Under the pieces are notes generated by a model. That model made no database searches. It had not been told where the DNA came from and saw nothing but the letters and a program-made list of their open reading frames with translations. Below are positions 34,541 to 45,151 of a stretch of DNA of 64,000 bases, piece after piece. This DNA comes from Pseudonocardia oceani (GTDB lineage: Bacteria > Actinomycetota > Actinomycetes > Mycobacteriales > Pseudonocardiaceae), in assembly GCF_019263585.2 (NCBI RefSeq), contig NZ_JADQDF010000001.1:372001-436000 (forward strand). The letters run 5' to 3'. Positions within the stretch are counted from its first letter, which is position 1. Each line of letters opens with the position of its first letter. The position numbers were made by a program, and so were the translations under genes.

Positions 34541-35755
34541 TCAGCGTGCGGACAGGGGAACCGCAACGCCCAATCGCAGGCCGTGTAGGCGCGGCGCGTC
34601 ACTCACCCAGATCCGTCCACCGACCCGCGCGCATTCCTTTGCCAGGCTCGGCAGGCCGAACGAGTTGTTCCCGTGCCCGCTCAGAACCCGCTGGACGCCG
34701 ACGGCACTGCCCGACCCGTCATCGTCGATCTCGACGGTCCACCACGATCCGCCCCGGCGCAGGTGCACCGCGATCTGCGTGGCGTGCCCGTGGCGCCCGG
34801 CGTTCGCCGCGCCCTCCCGCACCGCCCGGACGAGCAGGTCGGCCGACACGGCGTCGGGCTCGGGCCCCTCGCCGGTCACGTCCAGGTCCGGGGTCGGCCC
34901 GCCACCGGCCCCGGTCCGGGCCAGCACGTTGCGGATCCTCGTCGCCACCGCCTGGTCGCCGTCCTGCGTCCCGCGGTCGTCGGGCACCCCACCAGCAGCG
35001 ATCTCGACCAGAGCCACCCGCAGTTGCTGCAGAGCGGTGCCGAGACGGTCCGCCAGCCGCTCCAGACCGACGGTTGCCCGCTCGCCCAGTACCGCGCCGG
35101 CGCGAAGCTCCTCGACCTCCAGAGTGGCGGCGAACATCTGCTGGGTGACCCCGTCGTGCAATGCCGCGGCGATCCGGGACCGCTCGCGCAGCTCCTGCAG
35201 GGAGACCGATCGACGGAGCAGCAAGGCCTGCTGGAACGCCAGGGCAGCCACCTCGGACAGCTCGGTGAGCGTCGCGAGGTCGGCCGCACTCGGCCGAAGG
35301 GTGGACGTCGGACCGTGATCGCAGAACACGATCCCGAGCAGTCCGAGCCGGTCGCTGTGCAACAGCTGGACGGCGATCGGGCCGTGTACGTCGAAGAGCC
35401 GCAGACATTGGTCGGGCACCATGTCGGCCACCTCGGAAGCGGGCACCACCAGGGGCGCAGCCGAAGCAGTTAGCTTCGAGATCACCGGGTAGTCCCCCAC
35501 CGGTCCGCCTGCGGCGTCGACCTTCGCCGGGTCGACGCCGAAGCCCGCGCGTCCGCGCACGAGCCCTCGGACGGGGTCGACAGCCATGATCACCGACCGT
35601 CGGAAGGAGGTCCGCTCGCACGCCGCCCGCGCCACCGCGTCGAGGACGTCGGTCGGTTCGGTCGCCGAGAGGAACAGCCGGGCGAGCTCGATCGGGTCCA
35701 CGCTCACGACCGGATCGCGGGGCGCCCGCTCGACAGGCGGGTGGCGACGAGCCAT
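34541..35755 (-). CDS. GAF-domain sensor histidine kinase (NarX/DesK type), orphan
   Basis: 404 aa from the ATG at 35755 (GGAGGAACAG upstream). A GAF domain covers about residues 20-180. The HisKA_3 box is RIAAALHDGVTQQMFAATLE, followed by a DHp helix. The ATPase domain has VREGAANAGRHGHA (N-box), DDDGSGSA and GHGNNSFGLPSLAKECARVG. There are no membrane helices, so it senses a cytosolic signal. No response regulator adjoins it. It precedes the mce operon on the same strand and may control it. Confidence 0.88.
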   Translation of the reverse strand: MARRHPPVERAPRDPVVSVDPIELARLFLSATEPTDVLDAVARAACERTSFRRSVIMAVDPVRGLVRGRAGFGVDPAKVDAAGGPVGDYPVISKLTASAAPLVVPASEVADMVPDQCLRLFDVHGPIAVQLLHSDRLGLLGIVFCDHGPTSTLRPSAADLATLTELSEVAALAFQQALLLRRSVSLQELRERSRIAAALHDGVTQQMFAATLEVEELRAGAVLGERATVGLERLADRLGTALQQLRVALVEIAAGGVPDDRGTQDGDQAVATRIRNVLARTGAGGGPTPDLDVTGEGPEPDAVSADLLVRAVREGAANAGRHGHATQIAVHLRRGGSWWTVEIDDDGSGSAVGVQRVLSGHGNNSFGLPSLAKECARVGGRIWVSDAPRLHGLRLGVAVPLSAR

Positions 35756-35813
35756 CTGTTCCTCCGACCCTGGCGTCGTCCGGCTGGCGAGCGCCCACTG
35801 TAGGCTCCCTGTC

Positions 35814-36227
35814 GTGAGCATCACAGGAGGCAGCGCCGCGGGTCGAGGTCCGGCCCCCATCCCGGTGGACGTGGCGGCGGCCGTCAGAGCGGCGTCCACG
35901 GGTCTGTCGGTCCTGCTCCTCGGTGGCCTGATGACCCCGATCGCCCAGGCCTACCTGCCCGTGGTGGGCCAGTTCTGGCTGCTGCTGGTCTCGGTGGCCG
36001 CCTTCGCCACGGCGGGCAGCCAGGTGGGAGATGCGGAGCTCACCCACGTGCACGGAGCCTGCGCGGCGCTCGGCAGTTTCCTGCTCGTACTCCCGCTGGT
36101 CTTCTGGTACCCGCCGGCGGGGGCCGGCCTCGACTTCGCGCAGATCGTCTCCGCGGCGGGAGCAGCCCTGGTCGTCGGGGGCGTCGCGGGTTACGTGGCA
36201 GGCCGCCGCCGCGACTCGGCTCGTTGA
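35814..36227 (+). CDS. Membrane protein of unknown family
   Basis: 137 aa from the GTG at 35814, divergent from the kinase with a 58-base gap. About four helices are seen: GLSVLLLGGLMTPIAQAYLP, FWLLLVSVAAFATAGSQVGD, CAALGSFLLVLPLVFW and IVSAAGAALVVGGVAGYVAG. The family is not recognised. Its divergent promoter is shared with the orphan kinase, so the two could be functionally linked. It ends just before a strong hairpin. Confidence 0.7.
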   Translation: MSITGGSAAGRGPAPIPVDVAAAVRAASTGLSVLLLGGLMTPIAQAYLPVVGQFWLLLVSVAAFATAGSQVGDAELTHVHGACAALGSFLLVLPLVFWYPPAGAGLDFAQIVSAAGAALVVGGVAGYVAGRRRDSAR

Positions 36228-36247
36228 TTTCTTCAGCATCGAAAGAG

Positions 36248-36297
36248 TGAGTTCTGCCCCGGAAGTCGCGCTCGACTCGACTCCGGGGCAGAACTCA
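36248..36297. terminator. Long bidirectional terminator hairpin
   Basis: TGAGTTCTGCCCCGGA (36248-36263) pairs perfectly with TCCGGGGCAGAACTCA (36282-36297). A further GTCG/CGAC pairing lies inside after a one-base bulge. It separates the plus-strand membrane protein from the minus-strand acyl-CoA synthetase, which converge here. Confidence 0.85.
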
Positions 36298-36319
36298 TTC
36301 GCGATACGCCCTCGGCGGA

Positions 36320-37951
36320 TCAGCCGGAGATATTCTCCACAGAAAGCTCACCGTCGCTGTAGCGCTTACGGAGAACCTTCTTGTCGTATTTCCCGGTTCC
36401 GGTCAGGGGCACCTCGTCAATGAAGCTCCATCGCTCCGGCAGCCACCATTTCGCGACCTTCTCGGAGAGATAGTCGTTCAGCTCGCCGGGCGTGACGGTC
36501 GCCCCGGGGCGTCGCACGACCGCGGCCAGCGGCCGTTCCTGCCACTTCTCGTCCGGTACCGCGATCACCGCCGCCGACAGGACGTCCGGGTGGCCGATCA
36601 GCTCGTTCTCCAGCTCGACCGAGGAGATCCACTCGCCGCCGGACTTGATCACGTCCTTGGCCCGGTCGGTCAGGGTGATGAACTGGGCCGGATCGATCAG
36701 CCCGACGTCGCCGGTGCGCAGCCAGCCCTCGTGGAACTTGTCCGGGTCCTCGTCCCCGTAGTAGGAGGCGGTGACCCAGGGCCCGCGGACCTGGAGCTCG
36801 CCCACCGATTTGCCGTCGTGGGGCAGTGGCGTGCCCTCGTCGTCGACGATGCGCGCCTCGACCCCGGCGACGACACGACCCTGCGTACCGCGCAGGTGCA
36901 TCTCCTCCTCAGGGGTCGCGGTGGCGGGCGGGAGCGCTACGGAGGCCAGCGGGGAGGTCTCGGTCATGCCCCAGGCCTGCACGATCCGGACCCCGAGCTC
37001 GTCGAAGGCCTGCATCAGCGAGCGCGGGACCGCGGAGCCGCCGCACGCCACGAACTTCAGCGAGCTGAGGTCGTGCCCGGGGTTGTCCCGGACGTGGTTG
37101 AGGATGTCGTTCCAGATCGTCGGCACCGCCCCCGACATCGTGGGCCGCTCCGACTCGATCATCGCCACCAGCGGTGCGGCCTGCAGGAACGGGCCCGGCA
37201 GCAGCAGCTGCGCACCCGCCATCATGGCCGCGTAGGGCAGGCCCCAGGCGTTGGCGTGGAACATCGGGACGATCGCCAGGATCGTGTCGTCGTAGCCGAC
37301 GCCCAGCGCGTTGGTGGTGCAGGCCGCCTGGGAGTGCAACCACATGGAGCGGTGGCTGTACACCACCCCCTTCGGGTTGCCGGTGGTGCCCGACGTGTAG
37401 CACATCGCCGCGGCGGAATTCTCGTCCACCTCGGGCCAGTCGAACACCGGGGACTGCGCCGCGAGGACCTCGTCGTAGCGCAGCACCTGCTTGCCGTGGC
37501 CCTCCAGCGGCGCGAGGTCGCCGCCGCCGGTGACCAGGACCGTGTGCACCGTCTTCATGTCGGGCAGTGCGCGGGCCAGCAGCGGGGCCAGCGAGTCGTC
37601 GACGATCAGCACGCCGTCCTCGGCGTGGTCGGCGATGTAGGACAGCTGGTGCGGGGGCAGCCTCAGGTTGAGCGTGTGCAGCACCGCCCCCATCGAGGGG
37701 ATGGCCGCGTACCCGTCGAGATGCTCCTGGTTGCTCCACTGGAACGTGGCCACCCGCTGATCACCGGTGACACCGAACCCGCGCAGCGCGTTCGCCAGCC
37801 GCGCCGCCCGCTCACCGAGCTCGGCGTAGCTGGTCCGCCGGGTCGATCCCGGCGTGACGGCGGTGATCGTCTCGCGGGCACCGTGCACGGTGGACGCGTG
37901 CCGCAGCACGGATCCGACGGTGAGAGGACTGTTCTGCATCGTGCTCAGCAC
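36320..37951 (-). CDS. Long-chain fatty-acid--CoA ligase (AMP-binding)
   Basis: 543 aa. The AMP-binding loop is YTSGTTGNPKGVVYSHRS, then AWGMTETSPLAS, GWLRTGDVGLID, LTDRAKDVIKSGGEWISSVE, and the C-terminal lysine segment LTGTGKYDKKVLRKRY. It activates a carboxylic acid to its CoA thioester through an acyl-AMP. The GTG at 37951 has a CGGAG site; the ATG 12 bases later has none. It is followed on the same strand by SCP2 and aldehyde dehydrogenase genes upstream, so aldehyde to acid to acyl-CoA is a plausible local route. Confidence 0.93.
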   Translation of the reverse strand: MLSTMQNSPLTVGSVLRHASTVHGARETITAVTPGSTRRTSYAELGERAARLANALRGFGVTGDQRVATFQWSNQEHLDGYAAIPSMGAVLHTLNLRLPPHQLSYIADHAEDGVLIVDDSLAPLLARALPDMKTVHTVLVTGGGDLAPLEGHGKQVLRYDEVLAAQSPVFDWPEVDENSAAAMCYTSGTTGNPKGVVYSHRSMWLHSQAACTTNALGVGYDDTILAIVPMFHANAWGLPYAAMMAGAQLLLPGPFLQAAPLVAMIESERPTMSGAVPTIWNDILNHVRDNPGHDLSSLKFVACGGSAVPRSLMQAFDELGVRIVQAWGMTETSPLASVALPPATATPEEEMHLRGTQGRVVAGVEARIVDDEGTPLPHDGKSVGELQVRGPWVTASYYGDEDPDKFHEGWLRTGDVGLIDPAQFITLTDRAKDVIKSGGEWISSVELENELIGHPDVLSAAVIAVPDEKWQERPLAAVVRRPGATVTPGELNDYLSEKVAKWWLPERWSFIDEVPLTGTGKYDKKVLRKRYSDGELSVENISG

Positions 37952-37984
37952 GGCGGCACTCCGATCTCGACGGGCACGCGGCGG

Positions 37985-38395
37985 TCAGGCGTTGACGAGA
38001 TCGTCGCGACCGGCTTCGGTGAGCATCTTCTCGTACTCGGGGAAGAGCTCCTTGGCGGTCGGGATCAGCTTGAGCAGCTTCGGCACCGGGCCCTTGGCGC
38101 GCACCGTGCCGCGGGCCATCGCCACCGACAGGTTGACCTTGCCGAGCCAGAACCGGTTGCCGGTGTCGGCCGTCATGAACAGCTCGACGTTGGGCTCCTT
38201 GGTGCTGGCGCCGCCGGTCTCGACCTCCTTGTTCGGCATGTCGACGGTGATGGTCGCATCGGGATCGGTGTAGTGGATCCGTAGGACCACCCCCGACCCG
38301 GCGAGCTTGTCGGACAGTCCGTCCTTCTTGGTCGCCAGCTCGAAGATGCCCCCGAGGTAGGTGTAGACCTCGGACTCGTCGGTGAACACGCCCAT
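37985..38395 (-). CDS. SCP2 sterol-binding-domain protein
   Basis: 136 aa, a single SCP2 domain: LAGSGVVLRIHYTDPDATIT, a VELFMTADTGNRFWLGKVNL strand-helix segment, AMARGTVRAKGPVPKLLKLI and a C-terminal helix. Such proteins bind acyl-CoA, sterols or other apolar ligands in a cytosolic cavity. It sits between the aldehyde dehydrogenase and the acyl-CoA ligase and could hand a hydrophobic intermediate between them. The ATG has an AGGAGGAGAAAG site upstream. Confidence 0.88.
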   Translation of the reverse strand: MGVFTDESEVYTYLGGIFELATKKDGLSDKLAGSGVVLRIHYTDPDATITVDMPNKEVETGGASTKEPNVELFMTADTGNRFWLGKVNLSVAMARGTVRAKGPVPKLLKLIPTAKELFPEYEKMLTEAGRDDLVNA

Positions 38396-38447
38396 GTGCT
38401 TTCTCCTCCTGTGGTGGAACGGTGTGCGATGCCGGTACGAGTCGGCC

Positions 38448-39947
<1,500 letters not shown>

Positions 39948-40032
39948 CGTCGGGTTCTCCTCACTGCGCTGTGACCGGGACTACAACGGAACGGAGTGTG
40001 CACGAGACGGACGGTGACGTGGACGGGCGCCG

Positions 40033-40050
40033 CGGGCCATCAGTGGCCCG
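40033..40050. terminator. Hairpin after the universal stress gene
   Basis: CGGGCCA (40033-40039), loop tcag, TGGCCCG (40044-40050). It follows the minus-strand universal stress protein gene by about 36 bases. Short but perfect stem. Confidence 0.5.
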
Positions 40051-40085
40051 GGCGGGCCGATGTCGACGGCTCTGCCGCGGACCCG

Positions 40086-40538
40086 TCAGCTCGTCGTGTG
40101 CACGATGAGGACGTCTGCACCGGCGGTGCGGGCCGCGGCCGACGGGACCGATCCCAGGACGCGACCGGTGAGGGTGTTCAGACCGCGGTTCCCCACGACC
40201 AGAAGGTCTGCGCGGTGGTCGAGGACCGCCTTGCGCAGGACGTCGACGGGGGCACCGTCCACCGCCTGGGTGAAGATCTCCTCGACGCCCAGCTCCTTCG
40301 CCGCTGCTGCGGCGACGCGCAGGTTCTCCTCCGCCGGCGTGGAACCGCGAACGAGGAACGACTCGTCGCCCAGGGCCTCCTCGGCAACGTCGACGTCCTC
40401 GCGACTCGCGGGCGTGTAGGCCGACACGATCACCAGACGAGCCTGCGCGTCCCGCGCGACCTGCGCCGCGCGCTGCACCGCGCGCAGGGCGGTCGTGGAG
40501 CCGTCCGTGCCAACGACGATCGAATGATAGGCGGACAT
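40086..40538 (-). CDS. Universal stress protein (UspA family)
   Basis: 150 aa, single Usp domain. SIVVGTDGSTTALRAVQRAA at the N-terminus and the nucleotide-binding VVGNRGLNTLTGRVLGSVPS (GxRGxx...GSV) near the C-terminus mark the ATP-binding subclass. Family members act in stress survival and dormancy. It is divergent from the degenerate ABC ATPase at 40738; the ATG at 40538 has a GGGAGGTACAC site. Confidence 0.92.
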   Translation of the reverse strand: MSAYHSIVVGTDGSTTALRAVQRAAQVARDAQARLVIVSAYTPASREDVDVAEEALGDESFLVRGSTPAEENLRVAAAAAKELGVEEIFTQAVDGAPVDVLRKAVLDHRADLLVVGNRGLNTLTGRVLGSVPSAAARTAGADVLIVHTTS

Positions 40539-40737
40539 GTGTACCTCCCGAGATGGTCGGACCGTCTGGTGACCGTCCGTGCGCGGAGGCTACACATCCC
40601 GTCACGATGACATGAACGGTCGAGGCCTCGAGAGCATGGACCGCTCGACTGCGCCATTCGGGGTAGGGCAGGATGCGCCCACTCGGCCGTCCACTCGTAC
40701 GGGCCGGTCGGCCGTGGGAGCCATCGGAGGTCATCTC

Positions 40738-41661
40738 GTGCCCGACAGCGCAGCGCCCGACATCCGGTTCGAGAACATCTCGACCTCGCTGGGTGGCGAG
40801 GTCGTCCACCAGAGGTTGCGGGCGGAGTTCCCAGCCGGCCAGATCACCGTACTGATGGGTCCCTCCGGAGGGGGCAAGACCACCCTGGTCCGTCATCTGG
40901 TCGGTCTGGTCCCCCCCGACACCGGGCGGGTCCTGGTCGGTGGACGATCGGTGTGGGATCTCGACCCGAAGTCGTTGAAGGCACTGCGCGCGGAGATGGG
41001 CGTGCTGCTGGGTGGGGCCACCCTGTTCGAGCCGTCCGTGTTCGGGTCGCAGACGGTGCGCGAGAACCTCGCCCTGCCACTGCACCTGCAGAACGTGGAC
41101 GAGGAGTCGATTTACGCCACCACGGCCTGGTGGCTGCGGACACTGGGCCTCGACACTGTCGCCGACCAGCTACCCGAACAGCTCTCGGCCCGCATGCGGC
41201 GCCGGGTCGCGCTGGGCGCCGCGATGGTGGGAGGCAGGCCGCTCATCGTCCTCGACGATGTCGACCTCGGCCTGGATGCCCCCACCACCGCGCGCACCGT
41301 CCAGGCCATCCTGACCAGCCAACGGCGCAGCGGCGCGACGATGCTCATCACCACCCACGACATCGACCTCGCCAAGGCGTTCGACGGACGACTGGCCGTC
41401 CTCGCGAACGGGCGGATCGTGGCGAACGGGCCGGTTGGCGAGCTGCTGACCGGCATAGACGGTGCCGAGCAGTTCGATCGCCGGTTCCACGTACTCGACT
41501 GGATGGGACCGCCGATGCCCGAGGCGGAGCCGCCGCACAACCGGTATCGCGAGCTGACGTTCGACCCCCAGCTCCTGATCACGGCCGCCATCGCTCTTGC
41601 GGTGATCCTCGCCGTCGTCCTCGCCCTGCGCGCAACCGCCGGCGGGCCGCTCAGCCCATAA
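40738..41661 (+). CDS. Mkl/MlaF-like ABC ATPase with degenerate motifs and a C-terminal membrane helix
   Basis: 307 aa from the GTG at 40738, which has GGAGG seven bases upstream. Walker A is intact (GPSGGGKTTL), but the Q-loop reads GVLLGGATLFEP (no Gln), the signature is LSARMRRRVALGA instead of SGGM, and Walker B ends LIVLDDVDLGLDA with Asp where the catalytic Glu should be. The His switch (TTHDI) is kept. Residues about 278-300 (LLITAAIALAVILAVVLALR) form a membrane helix, which Mkl proteins lack. No permease gene is adjacent. It may be a regulatory ATPase that modifies an Mce system. Confidence 0.82.
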   Translation: MPDSAAPDIRFENISTSLGGEVVHQRLRAEFPAGQITVLMGPSGGGKTTLVRHLVGLVPPDTGRVLVGGRSVWDLDPKSLKALRAEMGVLLGGATLFEPSVFGSQTVRENLALPLHLQNVDEESIYATTAWWLRTLGLDTVADQLPEQLSARMRRRVALGAAMVGGRPLIVLDDVDLGLDAPTTARTVQAILTSQRRSGATMLITTHDIDLAKAFDGRLAVLANGRIVANGPVGELLTGIDGAEQFDRRFHVLDWMGPPMPEAEPPHNRYRELTFDPQLLITAAIALAVILAVVLALRATAGGPLSP

Positions 41662-41973
41662 TCGGCCTGCAACTCGGGTGTCGTCCGACCCCGAATACCT
41701 ACCCGGCATGGAATCGTTCGCCGGAACTTCACAGCCGAGGCACCTGCGGGGCTCAGCCGCTCGACTGTGCAAGCTACGTCGCGCGACTTCAGGCCGAGCA
41801 ACCTCTGCTCGTCATCAGTAGGTGCGACTGCTGCGATTCGCCCGTGGCGCTCGTGACCGTCACGCCACAAATCCTGAGATGGACATCGCTGTCAGCGATC
41901 TCGGTGACGTCCACGTCCATGAATGCGGCGGCGGGACTGCTGACGATCTGGTTGACACTCTTGGTGAGTGAGT
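41662..41973. other. Gene-free stretch at the left edge of the accessory region
   Basis: No supported gene, tRNA fragment or terminator is seen in about 310 bases. Codon-like structure is weak in all frames. The change from dense housekeeping-like genes to insertion-sequence debris occurs here, so the left boundary of the mobile region may lie within it. Confidence 0.5.
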
Positions 41974-42290
41974 TCAGGCCGCGTCAGCGGCCGCGTGGTG
42001 GATGGTCTCGTACTCGATCGGGGTGAGCCTGCCGAGGCGGCGTTGGCGCCGGCGGCGGTGGTAGGTGCGCTCGATCCAGGTGATGATCGCCAGTCGAAGC
42101 TCCTCCCTGCTGCTCCAGGTCGCCGGTTCAGGACGTTCTTCTGCAGCAACGCGAAGAACGACTCCATGGCCGCGTTGTCCCCGGCCGCGCCGACCCGCCC
42201 AATCGACCCGACCAGGGGCCGGTGGATTCGAGCGACCGTCGCAACGATGACCGGATCTTGGTGCCACGAGGCCACCCATGAGCGCGGCGG
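41974..42290 (-). pseudogene. IS3-family OrfB remnant (C-terminal end)
   Basis: Two minus frames together give the end of an IS3-type integrase domain: GRVGAAGDNAAMESFFALLQ with KNVLNRR, then after a frameshift near 42115 WSSREELRLAIITWIERTYH with RRRRQRRLGRLTPIEYETIH. The DNAAMESFF segment holds the final Glu of the DDE triad. N-terminal three quarters are absent, so it is dead. Confidence 0.75.
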
Positions 42291-42301
42291 GTGTTCGTCA
42301 C

Positions 42302-43281
42302 CCGAGCGTCTTGCGCGGGCGGTGGTTGAGACGGTCCTCGACCGCGCGCAGAGGGCCGAGACCGTGAGCCGATAGTCGGTGCCTTTCGGGAAGTACTGGC
42401 GCAGCAGGCCGTTGGTGTTCTCGTTCGTGCCGCGCTGCCACGGGCTTGCCGGGTGGGCGAAGAAGATGCCTTCGCGGAACTGCTCGATGAGCAGGTGATG
42501 GTGGGCCATCTCCGAGCCCTGCTCCCAGGTCAACGTCAGCCGCGCCTGCGGAGCCAGGCCCGACAGCGCTGCGATGAGCGCAGCACGCAACTGCTCGGCG
42601 CTGTGTCCGTGGGGGAGGTGGATCAGGCGCAGGTAGCGGCTGGACCGCTCTACCAGCGTCCCGATCGCCGAGCGACTCATCCGGCCGACGATGAGATCAC
42701 CTTCCCAGTCCCCGATCCGTCCGCGCTCCTCGACCGCGGCGGGTCGCTGTCGATGAGCGCCGCCGGCGCGATGAACCGGGTCTGCCGCTGGTGGGCTCGG
42801 CGACGTCGCTTCCGTAGCGGTCGCCCGGTCCGCAGCCGGCGGGTGAGTTCCTGCTCAGGCCACCTTTACCGCCGTGGTAGAGGCCTTGGTGGATGGTCTC
42901 GTGGCACAGATGCCAGTCGCGGCAATCGGGGTGCGCGATGCGCAGGTGGGCCGCGATCTGTTCGGGGCTCCATTCCAGCTCGAGCTTGGCCTGGACCAGC
43001 CGGCGCAGCTCGGGATCGCGGATCAGCCGAGTGCGTCGCACCCGGCGGGCCCGCTGCCGGGCGCGGGCATGGGCGAGGTCGGCGTCGTAGACGTTGTAGT
43101 CGTGGCGCAGCAGGTTGCGGTGCAGCTCCCGGCTCACCGTCGACGCCGCGCGTTCGATCCTCCGCGCGATCTCACGCACTCCGACGCCTTGTGCGCGCAG
43201 CGTGGCGATGCGCTGGCGCTCCAGCAGGGACAGGTACCGGTTCGACCGCGCAGAGTCGGCCACCCGCACCCGTGGCACGCC
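42302..43281 (-). pseudogene. IS30-family transposase, truncated and frameshifted
   Basis: The N-terminal part reads RYLSLLERQRIATLRAQGVG with REIARRIERAASTVSRELHR (HTH), then WSPEQIAAHLRIAHPDCRDW and HLCHETIHQGLYHGGKG. After frameshifts between 42700 and 42800 another frame gives SRSAIGTLVERSSRYLRLIH, LTWEQGSEMAHHHLL and NENTNGLLRQYFPKGTDYRL, then a third gives NHRPRKTLG and a stop. The first HTH and start are missing at 43281. The Asp normally found in LTWDRG is Glu here. Inactive relic, unlike the intact IS30 at 56312. Confidence 0.82.
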
Positions 43282-43325
43282 GCCGTTCTCCGCCCGCCAC
43301 CGACCGCGGCCAGCGCAGCGACGTG

Positions 43326-43460
43326 CCCACGACCGCGGAGGTCGAGGAGCTGCGTCGGCTCCGGAAGGAAAACGCCGAGCTGCGCCGAGCGAATGAGTTT
43401 TTGAAGGCGGCGAGTGCTTTTTTCGCCCAGGAGATGGACCCGACAAAGAGGCGATATTGA
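43326..43460 (+). pseudogene. IS3 element 1 OrfA, 3' fragment
   Basis: The plus frame reads TAEVEELRRLRKENAELRRA then NEFLKAASAFFAQEMDPTKR. This is the C-terminal leucine-zipper part of an IS3 OrfA. The N-terminal HTH is missing. The stop overlaps the start of orfB by four bases. Confidence 0.8.
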
Positions 43461-44382
43461 AAGCCGTCGGCCATCTCCGTGACCGGTTCGGGTCGACCCG
43501 GTCCTGCGGGTCCTCGGCATCGCCGCCTCGACGTTCTATGGCTGGCTCGACCAACAACGGAACCCGTCGGCGCGGCGCCGGGATGATGAGCAGTTGCTCG
43601 CCGAGATCCTCGCAATTCACGACCGCTCAGGTGGCACCTACGGTTCTCCGCGGATCCACGCGATCCTGCGCCGCCGTGGGGTGCACGTCTCGCGTAAGCG
43701 GATCGAGCGATTGATGCGCGAGCACGGCCTGCAGGGAGCGTTCCTGCGCAAGAAGTGGCGCACCAGCTCGACCAGGCAGAACCCCGCCGCGACACCGGCT
43801 CCGGACCTGGTCAGCCGGGACTTCACCGCGCCGGCGCCGAACCGGCTCTGGGTCGCCGACGCGACTCGGATCCCGTGCGGGCAAGGCGTGTTCTGGCTGG
43901 CCGCGGTCCGGGACGCGTTCTCCAACCGGATCGTCGGGTGGCGGTGCTCGGACCGCTGCGACACCGACCTCATCCTCGGCGCGCTCGAGTATGCGGTGTG
44001 GTCACGCGGTATCCGTGAGGGCCAGGTCGTTCACCATTCGGACCGCGGCTCGAATTACACGTCGCTGCGATTCGGACAGCGACTCGACGACCACGGCATT
44101 CTCGCGTCGATGGGTTCGGTCGGGGATTCCTACGATAATGCGCTGATGGAGAACTTCTTCTCCACCCTGAAAACCGAGCTCGTCTATCGGAGGTCGTGGC
44201 GGACACGGGACGAAGCGGAGAACGCGCTGTTCGCCTACATCGACGGCTGGTACAACACCGAACGCATCCAGGCCCGGCTCGGCTGGTGCTCACCAGACGA
44301 GTACGAAGCGGCCTGGCATGCTCACACCGACAATCACCCAGCGGCTGCGGCCGCCGAACCTGACCCGGCCGCCGCCAGGTAG
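43457..44382 (+). pseudogene. IS3 element 1 OrfB transposase, one frameshift
   Basis: The start (TTGA overlap, KAVGHLRDRFG) and the rest (DPVLRVLGIAASTFYGWLDQ onwards) are in different frames; one base seems lost near 43490. The remainder is complete: HTH_21 region (GGTYGSPRIHAILRRRGVHV), DDE core with NRLWVADATRIPCGQGVFWL (first Asp), HHSDRGSNYTS (second Asp) and SYDNALMENFFSTLKTELVY (Glu). A repair of one base would restore it, so it is either recently inactivated or a sequencing error. Confidence 0.8.
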
Positions 44383-44417
44383 CCGACACTCCGGGCTACC
44401 GGGGGAACCTCACGACA

Positions 44418-44732
44418 TCCAACTGCCGCTTCCGACCACGCCTGCCTGTGTTCAGGTATGTAGACGCAGTGCGCCGCAGTCACCGCCAGGCGTCCAGAGT
44501 TTGAAGCCACCACCGACGCGGTGCAGCTCCTCCCCGCCGAGATCAGCTGCGCCACCGCCGGCTGCACTGACACTTCCTCCGTCACCCGCTGCGTCGCCGA
44601 CATTGCAGTAGGTCCAGCAGCGCTCGGCGTTCCGATCGGCGACACCCGACCGGGCGCGCCCCAGACACATGCAGGCTTGCCGACGACGGCGGCGACGGTC
44701 ATCACGGCCGTGACCCGTGCTGCTCGATTCAC
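44418..44732 (-). pseudogene. Secreted trypsin-like serine protease, N-terminal fragment
   Basis: From a GTG at 44732 the minus frame reads VNRAARVTAVMTVAAVVGKP (short signal-like segment) and later SCTASVVASNSGRLAVTAAH then CVYIPEHRQAWSE. CTASVV...TAAHC is the catalytic-His region of trypsin-fold proteases. After this the frame runs into IS3 element 1, so Asp and Ser are lost. The gene was cut by that insertion. Confidence 0.6.
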
Positions 44733-44830
44733 GGTGTCAACGGCGGCTGAAAGTTGATCGTTGAGCGACCCCGTCGACTGTCCCGTCCCGGGTTTGATGG
44801 AGAGCATCAAGCCTGGAGGATGATCGACCG

Positions 44831-45151
44831 ATGGCCGCCCCGAGGAAGTACCCCGACGAGCTGCGGGAACGAGCGATCCGGCTCGTGCTCGACGCGAAGG
44901 CCGCCCCGGACGGCGGCGGCGGGAACGTCTACAAGCGCATCGGCGAGCAGCTGGGGATTAACCCGGAGACGTTGCGCGGCTGGGTGAAGCAGGTCGAGAT
45001 CGACAACGGCAGCAGGCCGGGCACGACCACCGACGACGCGACGCGGCTGGCGGAGCTGGAACGTGAGGTTCGGGAGCTGCGGCGGGCGAACGCCATTCTG
45101 AAGTCGGCCTCGGCTTTCTTCGCGGCGGAGCTCGACCGCCCCAACAGGTAG
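44831..45151 (+). CDS. IS3 element 2 OrfA (HTH protein)
   Basis: 106 aa. It has MAAPRKYPDELRERAIRLVL with an HTH around INPETLRGWVKQVEIDNG, and the leucine-zipper end LEREVRELRRANAILKSASA. It binds the terminal repeats. A tttctt run (around 45116) shortly before its stop is a candidate slip site for making the OrfAB fusion. Confidence 0.9.
   Translation: MAAPRKYPDELRERAIRLVLDAKAAPDGGGGNVYKRIGEQLGINPETLRGWVKQVEIDNGSRPGTTTDDATRLAELEREVRELRRANAILKSASAFFAAELDRPNR

Larger units (their letters stand above)
43282..44417 (+). mobile_element. IS3-family element 1, left end lost
   Basis: It contains the 3' part of orfA and an orfB with one frameshift. The right end is placed at about 44417, where CACGACA would give the terminal TG..CA form (TGTCGTGAGG on the other strand); the matching left terminal repeat is missing. 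It abuts the IS30 relic at left and a trypsin-like gene fragment at right. Confidence 0.65.

Noticed and set aside
45116..45122. Exact slippery heptamer for IS3 frameshifting
   Set aside because: A tttctt run is present but does not clearly follow the A/T-rich X-XXY-YYZ rule, so the slip site is only suggested in the orfA and orfB entries.
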